Source: Vulcanimicrobiota bacterium (GTDB lineage Bacteria; Vulcanimicrobiota; Xenobia; Xenobiales; JADMJV01). Taken from it: a stretch of DNA of 64,000 bases. The stretch is taken from contig JAEXNA010000245.1 of NCBI GenBank assembly GCA_023447635.1, forward strand, positions 56,796-120,795, written 5' to 3'. Positions 40,481 to 47,665 of this stretch are shown piece after piece. A program made the translations under genes and the position numbers. Positions within the stretch are counted from its first letter, which is position 1. The number at the start of each line of letters is the position of its first letter. Below the pieces are notes generated by a model that was given only the letters and a program-made list of their open reading frames with translations, was not told the origin of the DNA and did not search any database.

Positions 40481-42027
40481 CGCGGCTCTTCCAATGTAGC
40501 AGCGCTCATCCGATCGGATTCCGATCGCCCTGCGCTGAAAGAAAGCCGCTCGGCTTGACGGACCAGTTCGGCACTCGGCGCCTCTCCGGTTTCGGTGGCA
40601 AGCCGATGTCGAAGCTCGCCCAGCCAGAGGGGGACCCTCTCCTGCAGCCCGAGGTGAGCGGCCAGGCGGAAGACCCGCTCGTAGACAAACTCTTCGAAGT
40701 CGCCGTCTCGCAGGGCCCGCGTCAAAAGCTCTCCCAGGTCGATCTTCAGTGCAGGGGTCAGAGCTTTGGGATCGCTGGTTTCGAGCATCGACAGCCAGAG
40801 CGCGAACAGTTCCAGCCGGACGACTCCAATCCAGCCAGCCCTCTGCCGGGCCAGAAAAGGGCCCCGATGAAGCGTCAGGATCTCACTCCAACCCAGAGGC
40901 TCGTCTCGATGCCGACGGGCCGCCTCGCGCAGGCTCCAGACATCGAAACTCGCCAGAGCGGCAGGGTCGAGTCGCAGGCTGTCTCCACTGCGGGGCAACA
41001 GGTGTTCCAGGGTAGTGTCCGACCAACCGACCTCGGCCTGCAGCGCCTTCAAGGCGTGGCTCAGATTTTTGCGCTGACGTAGTAAAGGTCGCTCGGGCCA
41101 GTAAGTCTCCAGGACGCGTTCCAGCGAGAGCTCTTCGCCACGAAGAGTGGCCAGCCAGAAGAGCAGGCTGCGCGCGTTGTCGTTGCGGACTTCTAGCTCC
41201 TGATCGCGCGGGCCCAGCCCAATGGAGATCTGGCCCAACGAGCCTAATCGAAGCCGCTCGGTCGAAGGGCGAAAAGCCCGCTCCTCGCGCTCCCATCGGA
41301 AGAGCAGGTCGCCCAGCTGAAGCACATCGTCTGGCTGCAGTTCATACGCCTGGCCCAATTCGATGGGCCGGCCGTTGACAGCCGTCAGCGCTCCTTCCGC
41401 CTCGGGCACGAGGTGGGCCGAACGTTGAGCGATCTCGAGTCGAGCGTGAGTGCGTGAGATGCTCGACGAGGCCAGCGCCACGGCGTTCACGCGCTTGCCC
41501 GGGCGACCGATGGCGTGACGGCCATCCGAGAGGGGCCAGGTGCGCGAATTCAGCTCTTCGGATAGGGCTACCAGGCGATAGGGCGGTAGGGTTCGCAAGT
41601 CGTGGACCGAGACTCGATAGCCGTCGAGTTGCAGTTCCTGACCGAGCAGGCAATGATGGGAGGGCCCGTCCGGTTGGAGGGAGCGGAAGACCAGACGATG
41701 GTCGGGGGTCAGTTCGACCGTCCACTCCGGAGCGTCGGTCGTGGCTCCGTCCGGGGCGTCGGTCGTGGCTTCGCGCGGGGCGTTGGTGGAGGCTTCGCGC
41801 GGGGCGTCGGTAGAGACTCCGCGCGGGGCGTTCTGCCATGAGGCCTGGGGCTCGGTGGCCTCTGTGGGGATCGAACTGTCTTCAAGACGAAAACGAAGCG
41901 GATTGGTGAGGAACGGCCAGGGCCGCGAGCCGTTCGCCCCGCGCACCCTGAGCTCCAGAAACGGAACTCCGGGCAGCACCGGACGAAGCTCTGACCGTAC
42001 CGTCGAGTTGTCCGCTCCGTCGCTCAT
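40477..42027 (-). CDS. FHA domain-SARP-like (BTAD) regulator
   Basis: About 516 aa from the ATG at 42027, behind GGAGGG. An N-terminal region carries five short repeats of the type (N/D)APR(E/G), encoded by the dispersed motif. An FHA domain follows (DGRHAIGRPGKRVNAVAL, then SSSISRTHARLEI), which binds phosphothreonine. The C-terminal half is a winged-helix-like region (LLFWLATLRGEELSLERVLE) and a tetratricopeptide-like BTAD domain, the architecture of SARP/EmbR-type regulators, though its DNA binding is not proven. It is translationally coupled to the GspF/PilC-like gene, and two Ser/Thr kinases that could phosphorylate it or its partners lie within 10 kb. Confidence 0.87.
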   Translation of the reverse strand: MSDGADNSTVRSELRPVLPGVPFLELRVRGANGSRPWPFLTNPLRFRLEDSSIPTEATEPQASWQNAPRGVSTDAPREASTNAPREATTDAPDGATTDAPEWTVELTPDHRLVFRSLQPDGPSHHCLLGQELQLDGYRVSVHDLRTLPPYRLVALSEELNSRTWPLSDGRHAIGRPGKRVNAVALASSSISRTHARLEIAQRSAHLVPEAEGALTAVNGRPIELGQAYELQPDDVLQLGDLLFRWEREERAFRPSTERLRLGSLGQISIGLGPRDQELEVRNDNARSLLFWLATLRGEELSLERVLETYWPERPLLRQRKNLSHALKALQAEVGWSDTTLEHLLPRSGDSLRLDPAALASFDVWSLREAARRHRDEPLGWSEILTLHRGPFLARQRAGWIGVVRLELFALWLSMLETSDPKALTPALKIDLGELLTRALRDGDFEEFVYERVFRLAAHLGLQERVPLWLGELRHRLATETGEAPSAELVRQAERLSFSAGRSESDRMSAATLEEPR

Positions 42028-42242
42028 CACCCTCCCTCCCAAGAAGCTCGCCTACCGCTGCGCAACGTTCCTGCGAGGCGGTCCAAACGCTCGGTCGCGC
42101 TCAGTGTAGGCAGCTTATCGAGCCCTGGGTATCTTGTTGCACAGAATTAACAAAGTCACTCCTCGTAAAGGCTATGTTGAGGTTCAGAAGGTGCGAAGGA
42201 ACCCGCAGCTTCCGGGTTCACCTGAAAGGAACGTCTTGCCCT

Positions 42243-43103
42243 ATGAACGTCAGCGCCTCTACCGGACACTTCCGCATCGCCTCATATAACGTCAAGAATC
42301 TCTTCGACAATATCGACGATCCCGATACCGCTGACGAAGGAACTCCCGCCAAACCGGCCGTTGAACTCAAGGCGCTGGCCGCCGTGATCGATTCCAGCGA
42401 GGCCGACGTGCTGTCGCTGCAAGAGGTCGAGAACATCGAGGTCCTGACTGAGTTCCGCGACAAGTATGGTCTGGCCGAGGAATATCCGCACCTGCTGCTG
42501 GTCGAGGGCAACGACCGCCGTGGCATTGATGTGGCGATGATGTCGAAGTTCCCCATCACCAATGTGAAGTCGCATAAAGACGAAGTGTTCGAAATCCCCG
42601 GGCAAGAACCGCGCGGTTTCCTGCGCGACCTGCTGCAGGCCGACATCGAGATCCCTCAGTACGGCCCCGTGCGGTTTTTCTCGGCTCACCTGTCCAGCAA
42701 GATCGGCGGCGAGCGCGCCGAGGCGATGCGCGAGGCCGAATCGAAGGCGGCTCGTGCTATCATCAAAGAAGAAGTGAAAGATTTCCCCGGTCAGAAGTAC
42801 GTCGTAATGGGCGACTTCAACGACTCGCCCGACTCGAAGTCGGTGCGCACGTTCCTGGACAAGGACAGCGACGACTGGGCTCTGCTCGACGGATTCCGCG
42901 AAGAGCCGGGTGCGGTGTCGTACCCGACCAGCGAGAAGACGGCCCGCAAATGGGGCTACAAACGCATCGACCAGATCCTGATGTCGCCCGAGATGGCCGC
43001 CACCCAGGTCGACCAGGGAGTGCACAAGCACCAGCAGTCGAAAGTAGCCTCGGACCACTGGATGGTCACGGCCGACTTTCAGCTGACCGAAAAAGCCAGC
43101 TAG
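42243..43103 (+). CDS. Endonuclease/exonuclease/phosphatase-family protein
   Basis: 286 aa from the ATG at 42243 (AAAGGAA upstream). It has the EEP fold: RIASYNVKNLFDN near the N-terminus (metal Asn), LSLQEVEN (catalytic Glu), FFSAHLSSK, VMGDFNDSPDS (Asp/Asn pair), and the terminal SDHWMV with the catalytic Asp-His. The substrate could be DNA, RNA or phosphoester lipids/sugars; nothing in the sequence decides. There is no signal peptide, so it acts in the cytoplasm. It is followed by an intrinsic terminator and stands alone. Confidence 0.9.
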   Translation: MNVSASTGHFRIASYNVKNLFDNIDDPDTADEGTPAKPAVELKALAAVIDSSEADVLSLQEVENIEVLTEFRDKYGLAEEYPHLLLVEGNDRRGIDVAMMSKFPITNVKSHKDEVFEIPGQEPRGFLRDLLQADIEIPQYGPVRFFSAHLSSKIGGERAEAMREAESKAARAIIKEEVKDFPGQKYVVMGDFNDSPDSKSVRTFLDKDSDDWALLDGFREEPGAVSYPTSEKTARKWGYKRIDQILMSPEMAATQVDQGVHKHQQSKVASDHWMVTADFQLTEKAS

Positions 43104-43137
43104 CAGTCAGCGACCCCCGATTGACGGAGGTCGCTCC

Positions 43138-43169
43138 AACAGGCTCACCTTGGCGGATGGGCCTGTTTT
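43138..43169 (+). terminator. Intrinsic terminator after the EEP gene
   Basis: A 10-bp stem (AACAGGCTCA at 43138-43147 with TGGGCCTGTT at 43158-43167, one G-U pair), a 10-nt loop, and TTTT at 43166-43169. It lies 35 bp after the stop at 43103. Confidence 0.75.
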
Positions 43170-43257
43170 CGTTCTGCGTGGACGAAAGTTGGCTATCCGA
43201 GGTTGGCGAGGCGGTCCTCACTCCCACAGCGCACGGCGAGGTTGGATTCCAGAGACG

Positions 43258-43632
43258 CTAGCGGATAGGCCACAGGTCGCAAGCCCAGACCACGGCTGCA
43301 ATTAGCACTGGCTGCAGCGCCAGTCGGGCCCAGGCCATCCACGGCTGGGGCGGGAAGTTGCCGAACTTGATGCCCGCCTGAGCCATGTAGATGTTGGCGG
43401 GGAAAACGGCGACGAGCAGAGCCACGAGTCCCCAGCCCGCGACGGTTCGCGTGGCCAGTAGCAGAATGCCCAAGGCCCCTAGAATCTCGAAGATGCCGCT
43501 GACGTAGACCAACACTCGGGCTGCGGGCAGCATCGGAGGGACGATCCGCTCGAAGCCCCGCGTGTGGGTGAAGTGCGTGATACCAGCGGCCAGGAACAGT
43601 GCGGCCAGGGCGAATCGAGTCAAAATCTGCAT
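43258..43632 (-). CDS. DoxX-family integral membrane protein
   Basis: About 124 aa from the ATG at 43632, chosen because GAGAAGG lies 8 nt upstream; longer frames run into a repeat-rich spacer. Four transmembrane helices are visible (FALAALFLAAGITHF, LVYVSGIFEILGALGILLL, WGLVALLVAVFPANIYMA, ALQPVLIAAVVWAC). The pattern AAGITHF...PPML...VYVSGIFEILGALGI...FPANIYMA is typical of DoxX-like proteins. The biochemical role is undefined; some members act with thiol-redox partners. No operon partner is evident. Confidence 0.85.
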   Translation of the reverse strand: MQILTRFALAALFLAAGITHFTHTRGFERIVPPMLPAARVLVYVSGIFEILGALGILLLATRTVAGWGLVALLVAVFPANIYMAQAGIKFGNFPPQPWMAWARLALQPVLIAAVVWACDLWPIR

Positions 43633-43693
43633 CGGACGACCTTCTCCCATCGTGTCCGAGTCCCTTGGTAGACCAGTGAAGCGCTCCGCGACC

Positions 43694-43765
43694 AACGCCC
43701 CGCGCGAGGCCCTCGAGCCAGGCAAGCCGCCCCGCGAAGTTCTCCCACCGGACGCCCCGCGCGAG
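43694..43765. repeat. Spacer with copies of the dispersed GC motif
   Basis: Two copies of ACGCCCCGCGCGAGGC near 43694 and 43751 and a decayed one between them (GCCCCGCGAAGTTC). Orientation is the same as at 4579-4730. Two more, in the opposite orientation, lie near 44379 and 44404 in the next spacer. Confidence 0.75.
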
Positions 43766-43805
43766 GCTCTCCCCCTGCCATAGCAGTCCAGGAACCGGGC
43801 CTCTC

Positions 43806-44375
43806 TTGACGGAAACTCTCTTCGTGACCGCTCCCCTCTCTAGACTCACCGCCCCGCGCCTCCTGGCAAAGGCGGCGCTGTTGGCTATCTGCCTGCTGGG
43901 CTCGCCTCTGCTGGGTCAACCGGCTCCGGATCTGGCTCAGCCGCTGCCGGAAACGAAGGAACTGGTAGAGGACCTGTTTGGCGACCAGGCCCGCCTGTAC
44001 TTCCGGCTGCCCGACAACTTCCTGGTCTTCGTCGACAAAGAGCGCGGCACGATGCAGATGCTGACACTGAGCGACAACGAGCGGAACACTCTGCTGACGG
44101 CCTACATGAAAGCCTGCGACCGGGCCAACGTGGCCCAGGAGGGACAAAAGGACGCGGGCACCTCGATCAGCCTGGGAGACCGCAACGTCACCTTCAAGGT
44201 GGCCCGTCGGGACAAGCGCGCCTGGGTCGTCCTCTACGTCAGTGGGCCCGGCCCGGACGAGCAAACGACACGCTTCGCTGTGCCTCAGGCCTGGGACCTG
44301 AAGGACCCCAAGATGGAGGTCCTTTACGGGATCAAGTCAGGGTTCGAGCGGCTCCTGATCAAGTCGGCGCTCTGA
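43806..44375 (+). CDS. Secreted protein of unknown function
   Basis: Up to 189 aa. The start is uncertain: a TTG at 43806, or a GTG six codons later. A signal peptide is clear (RLLAKAALLAICLLGSPLLG). The mature 150 residues are mixed alpha/beta, with DNFLVFVDKERGTMQML and NVTFKVARRDKRAWVVLYVSG, and no Cys pair or enzyme motif that I recognise. It stands alone between spacers holding the dispersed GC motif and is convergent with the M23 peptidase gene. Confidence 0.7.
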   Translation: MTETLFVTAPLSRLTAPRLLAKAALLAICLLGSPLLGQPAPDLAQPLPETKELVEDLFGDQARLYFRLPDNFLVFVDKERGTMQMLTLSDNERNTLLTAYMKACDRANVAQEGQKDAGTSISLGDRNVTFKVARRDKRAWVVLYVSGPGPDEQTTRFAVPQAWDLKDPKMEVLYGIKSGFERLLIKSAL

Positions 44376-44439
44376 AGTCCCACGCGGGGCGCTCCTGGCA
44401 AGACCCACGCGGGGCGTTCCTGGCCCCGGTGGGTCGCCA

Positions 44440-45429
44440 CTACCGGTGCGGATAAAAGTCGCTGGGGTTGATCGGCTTTCCGTTCCGGTGCACTTCGTAA
44501 TGACAGTGCGGCCCGCTGGATAGCCCCGTGGTGCCGACCGTAGCGATAGGCTGGCCCTTCTTGACCGTCTGCCCCTTCTTCACTTTCAGCGTATCGCAGT
44601 GAGCGTACAGCGTCTTGTATCCCAAAGAGTGCTCGATCTCGATCGTCTGTCCGTAGCCGCCGAACCACTCGCTGCGCACCACTTTGCCATCCGCCGTCGC
44701 CTGGATCGGCGTGCCGTAGTCCGTGGTGAAGTCGCAGCCGCTGTGCAGCTTGCTGTAGCCGTACAGCGGGTGAATTCGATAGCCAAAGCCCGAAGTCATG
44801 TCGCCTTTGCAAGGCACGGCCGACGGGATATGCCGCGCCTGGAACTTCTTGGTCGCAGCGCTCAGGCGGGACAGTTCGGCGCCGTTGCTGTCGATCCGGG
44901 CCTGCAAGGCGCGATAGCGATCAGGAGCCGTCGACGCCCCGCGCGAGCTCAGGCCGCGGCGCTGAGGCTGCTCTCCGATGGCGGTACCGACCACGCGCCA
45001 CAACTCAGAAAGCTCACGGTCGCGGCTGTTCAGCTCGCCCCACAGCTCTTCCGAGCGGGTCTCGGCCAGGGCCGACATCTCGTCTCGCTCGGCTTCGCGC
45101 TCTTTGAGAGAGCGCTCGAGTTGCTGGTTGCGCTCTTTGAGCAGCGCGACCATTTCGGTCTGGCGGCGAGTGTCGCCGTTGGCGCTGCTCAGCCCTAGAA
45201 GGTAGCAGCCCAGGCTCATGGCCAGCACGGTCAAGACAAGGCGAGGGGGAACGGACACGGTCACGAGACGCTGGCCGAATACGAATTTTAAGCTCCACAT
45301 GCGGCCAGAAGAGGCTGCGGTAGAGTCGGTTTCGAGATGGTTCATCATAGATTGAGGGGGGACGATGAGAGCTCCCCCTGGCTCGTGGCGTCCCCATGCG
45401 GTACCCCGGGCCTCGGCAGACTCAAACAT
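44440..45429 (-). CDS. Membrane-anchored M23 peptidoglycan endopeptidase
   Basis: 329 aa. The ATG at 45429 has a good GGAG seven nt upstream; the in-frame ATGs near 45348 have none. Residues 1-58 are cytoplasmic, one membrane helix follows (LVLTVLAMSLGCYLLGLSSA), then a coiled coil (about 85-150), and the LytM/M23 domain: LHSGCDFTTDYGTPI with His and Asp zinc ligands, YGQTIEIEH, and GPHCHYEVHRNG with the HxH. All catalytic residues are present, so it should cut peptide cross-links in the wall, unlike degenerate EnvC/NlpD activators. One dispersed-motif copy encodes SSRGAS near residue 163. Confidence 0.93.
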   Translation of the reverse strand: MFESAEARGTAWGRHEPGGALIVPPQSMMNHLETDSTAASSGRMWSLKFVFGQRLVTVSVPPRLVLTVLAMSLGCYLLGLSSANGDTRRQTEMVALLKERNQQLERSLKEREAERDEMSALAETRSEELWGELNSRDRELSELWRVVGTAIGEQPQRRGLSSRGASTAPDRYRALQARIDSNGAELSRLSAATKKFQARHIPSAVPCKGDMTSGFGYRIHPLYGYSKLHSGCDFTTDYGTPIQATADGKVVRSEWFGGYGQTIEIEHSLGYKTLYAHCDTLKVKKGQTVKKGQPIATVGTTGLSSGPHCHYEVHRNGKPINPSDFYPHR

Positions 45430-45885
45430 GAACTTTCTCCACCCTCCGTCCGTATCCGGATGCCTATCCTCTACCGCCTAACCCATCCCTGGAGGGCCCG
45501 GGATGCATACCGAAGACGAGACTTGGCCTGCTTGCGAGGGCGAGGTTCCGCCCCTGACGAAGCCTGTTCGGTTGAGAAAATCCAAGCTCGTGCATCCACC
45601 CCGGCCCCGAGCCAAACTCGGGCCCATCGATGGCGTTCGAAGCGGTACGCCCTGCCCGGACGACCGAAACGGACGACCAAACCGACCGCCGTACAATCGA
45701 GCAAGCCCGCCAGAGCGCCCGAAGCTCTCGCCGCCTCTCGAGGCTGTCGGAATCTCGGACAATCGGGCAAGGATTCCACTCGATCCTTATATCGGTGACG
45801 AGCAACCAAGCGGTACGCTGAAAGGTGCAGCCCGACGATGCCAGCATCGCCAGGGCTGGCTATGAGATGAAAGGGACAATCGTAC
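45430..45885. other. 456-bp spacer upstream of the aldehyde oxidoreductase operon
   Basis: Overlapping frames exist on both strands but none has a ribosome binding site or a recognisable product. Just before the first gene lie two short palindromes, CGATGCCAGCATCG at 45836-45849 and GCCAGGGCTGGC at 45849-45860. They could be an operator or the foot of a structured leader. I could not match the stretch to a molybdenum-cofactor riboswitch by eye. Confidence 0.4.
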
Positions 45886-46677
45886 GTGAAAACCTCTGAA
45901 GAACTAGGGCCCGACGACCTTACGCCCGACGAACTGGCGCTCTTCCAGGAACTGTCCGATCGCGGCCAGTCGCGCCGTAACTTCCTGGGCAACGCCGCCC
46001 TGGGCGGACTGAGCGTGTTCGCGCTCGACCTGCTGGCCCATCAAGAGGCCGCCGCCCAGGTCCTCCCCTCGCCCAACGCCGTCTACGCCGCCGCCGACAC
46101 CGCCTCGGCCACCTTGCACGAACTGCAGATGCAGGTGAACGGCAAAGCCACTTCTCTGGCTCTCGACCCCCGAGTAACCCTGCTCGACGCGCTACGCGAA
46201 AAGATGCAGCTCACCGGCACCAAAAAAGGCTGTGACCACGGCCAATGCGGCGCATGCACCGTCATCGTGGACGGACGTCGCGTGCTCTCGTGCCTAACTC
46301 TGGCCGCCACCTGCGAAGGGCGCGAGGTCACCACCATCGAGGGTTTGGCGAGCGAGGACGGACTGCACCCGATGCAGGCCGCCTTCATCAAACACGACGC
46401 CTTCCAGTGCGGCTACTGCACCCCGGGCCAGATCTGCTCGGCCGTAGCGCTGATGAAAGAGGCCGCCGACGGCCAGGCCTCCTACGCCAGCACGAAACTG
46501 GGCGAGGCGGGCGGAGCGCTTAGCGACGCCGAAATCCGCGAGCGCATGAGCGGCAACCTGTGCCGCTGCGGCGCCTACCCCAACATCGTCAAAGCCGTGG
46601 CCGAAGTGCAGAGCGGCCGCGAGACCGCACAGACCTGGAACTTCCACGTCAAACTCAATGAGGAGGGGCTGGCATGA
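45886..46677 (+). CDS. paoA: Aldehyde oxidoreductase, [2Fe-2S] subunit (PaoA-like)
   Basis: 263 aa from a GTG at 45886 behind GAAAGGGA. Small electron-transfer subunit of a periplasmic molybdenum enzyme that oxidises aldehydes to acids. A Tat signal is present (QSRRNFLGNAALGGLSVFAL near 28-47), so the assembled complex is exported folded. The plant-type cluster uses Cys 116, 121, 124 and 136 (GCDHGQCGACTV and LSC); the second cluster uses FQCGYCTPGQ and NLCRCGAYPN. The stop overlaps the start of the FAD subunit gene. Only this subunit carries an export signal, as in E. coli PaoABC. Confidence 0.95.
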   Translation: MKTSEELGPDDLTPDELALFQELSDRGQSRRNFLGNAALGGLSVFALDLLAHQEAAAQVLPSPNAVYAAADTASATLHELQMQVNGKATSLALDPRVTLLDALREKMQLTGTKKGCDHGQCGACTVIVDGRRVLSCLTLAATCEGREVTTIEGLASEDGLHPMQAAFIKHDAFQCGYCTPGQICSAVALMKEAADGQASYASTKLGEAGGALSDAEIRERMSGNLCRCGAYPNIVKAVAEVQSGRETAQTWNFHVKLNEEGLA

Positions 46678-47663
46678 GAGCCTTCGAGTACACCCGCGTA
46701 TCATCTCCCGCCGAGGCCGTTCGCGCCGCCTCCGGCAACAGCGGCGCCCGCTACCTGGCCGGCGGCACCAACCTGCTGGACCTGATGAAAGAAGACGTCT
46801 CGCGCCCCACCGAACTTGTCGACATCGGTCGGCTGGATCTGGGCGCCATCAAAGCCACTCCGAAAGGCCTCTCCCTGGGCGCCTCGGCGAAGAACACGGA
46901 CACCGCCAACCATCCCCTGGTGCGTGAGGGCTACCCTCTGCTCAGCCAGGCCATCCTGGCCGGCGCCTCGCAGCAGATCCGCAATATGGCCAGCAACGGC
47001 GGCAACCTGAACCAGCGCACCCGTTGCGCCTACTTCTACGACACCGCCATGCCGTGCAACAAGCGGGAGCCCGGCACCGGTTGCGGCGCCATCGGAGGCC
47101 TGAACCGGATGCACGCGGTGTTTGGTTGGAGTAAACAGTGCGTGGCCGTGCACCCTTCGGACATGTGCGTGGCGCTCGTCGCTCTGGACGCCACCCTCAG
47201 GGTCAGCGGTCCTAACGGCGAGCGCACCATCCCGTTCTCGAACTATCACCGCTTGCCCGACGAGCATCCCGAGCGCGACAACACGCTCGAGCACGGCGAA
47301 CTGGTCACCGCCATCGAGATTCCCAAGAACCGCTTCGCCGCCCACTCGTACTACCTGAAAGTGCGTGATCGAGCCTCTTACGCCTTCGCTCTGGTCTCTG
47401 TGGCGGCAGCCCTGGAGTTAGAGGGAGAGACCATCAAAGCCGCCCGGGTAGCGATGGGAGGAGTGGCGCACAAGCCGTGGCGAGCGACTCAGGCCGAGGA
47501 GTACCTGGTCGGCAAGCCGGCCACCGAAGAAACCTTCGCCCTGGCCGGAGAGTGGGCCATGAAGCCCGCCCGACCTTTGGAAGGCAACGCCTTCAAGGTC
47601 GAACTGGGCGCCCGCGCCATCGCGCGAGCGCTGATGCAAGCCAAAAACGGAGGCGTGGTCTAA
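46674..47663 (+). CDS. paoB: Aldehyde oxidoreductase, FAD subunit (PaoB-like)
   Basis: 329 aa; the ATG overlaps the previous stop by 4 nt. CO-dehydrogenase-flavoprotein-type FAD domain: YLAGGTNLLDLMKE near residue 27, and QIRNMASNGGNLNQRTRC near 101. The Cys-rich segment RCAYFYDTAMPCNKREPGTGC (residues about 117-137; key residues the four Cys of the loop) matches the extra [4Fe-4S] site of PaoB, absent from most xanthine-dehydrogenase FAD subunits. This is the main reason for calling the operon pao rather than xdh or cox. It lacks its own signal peptide. Confidence 0.94.
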   Translation: MRAFEYTRVSSPAEAVRAASGNSGARYLAGGTNLLDLMKEDVSRPTELVDIGRLDLGAIKATPKGLSLGASAKNTDTANHPLVREGYPLLSQAILAGASQQIRNMASNGGNLNQRTRCAYFYDTAMPCNKREPGTGCGAIGGLNRMHAVFGWSKQCVAVHPSDMCVALVALDATLRVSGPNGERTIPFSNYHRLPDEHPERDNTLEHGELVTAIEIPKNRFAAHSYYLKVRDRASYAFALVSVAAALELEGETIKAARVAMGGVAHKPWRATQAEEYLVGKPATEETFALAGEWAMKPARPLEGNAFKVELGARAIARALMQAKNGGVV

Positions 47664-47665
47664 GC

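Noticed and set aside
41342..41839. Minus-strand frame with Arg-Pro-Ala-Arg-Ser repeats
   Set aside because: Frame-shifted reading of the motif repeats inside the FHA-SARP gene.
45430..45885. Possible molybdenum-cofactor riboswitch before the aldehyde oxidoreductase operon
   Set aside because: Two small palindromes are present, but I could not recognise the conserved riboswitch core by eye; an RNA covariance search would decide.
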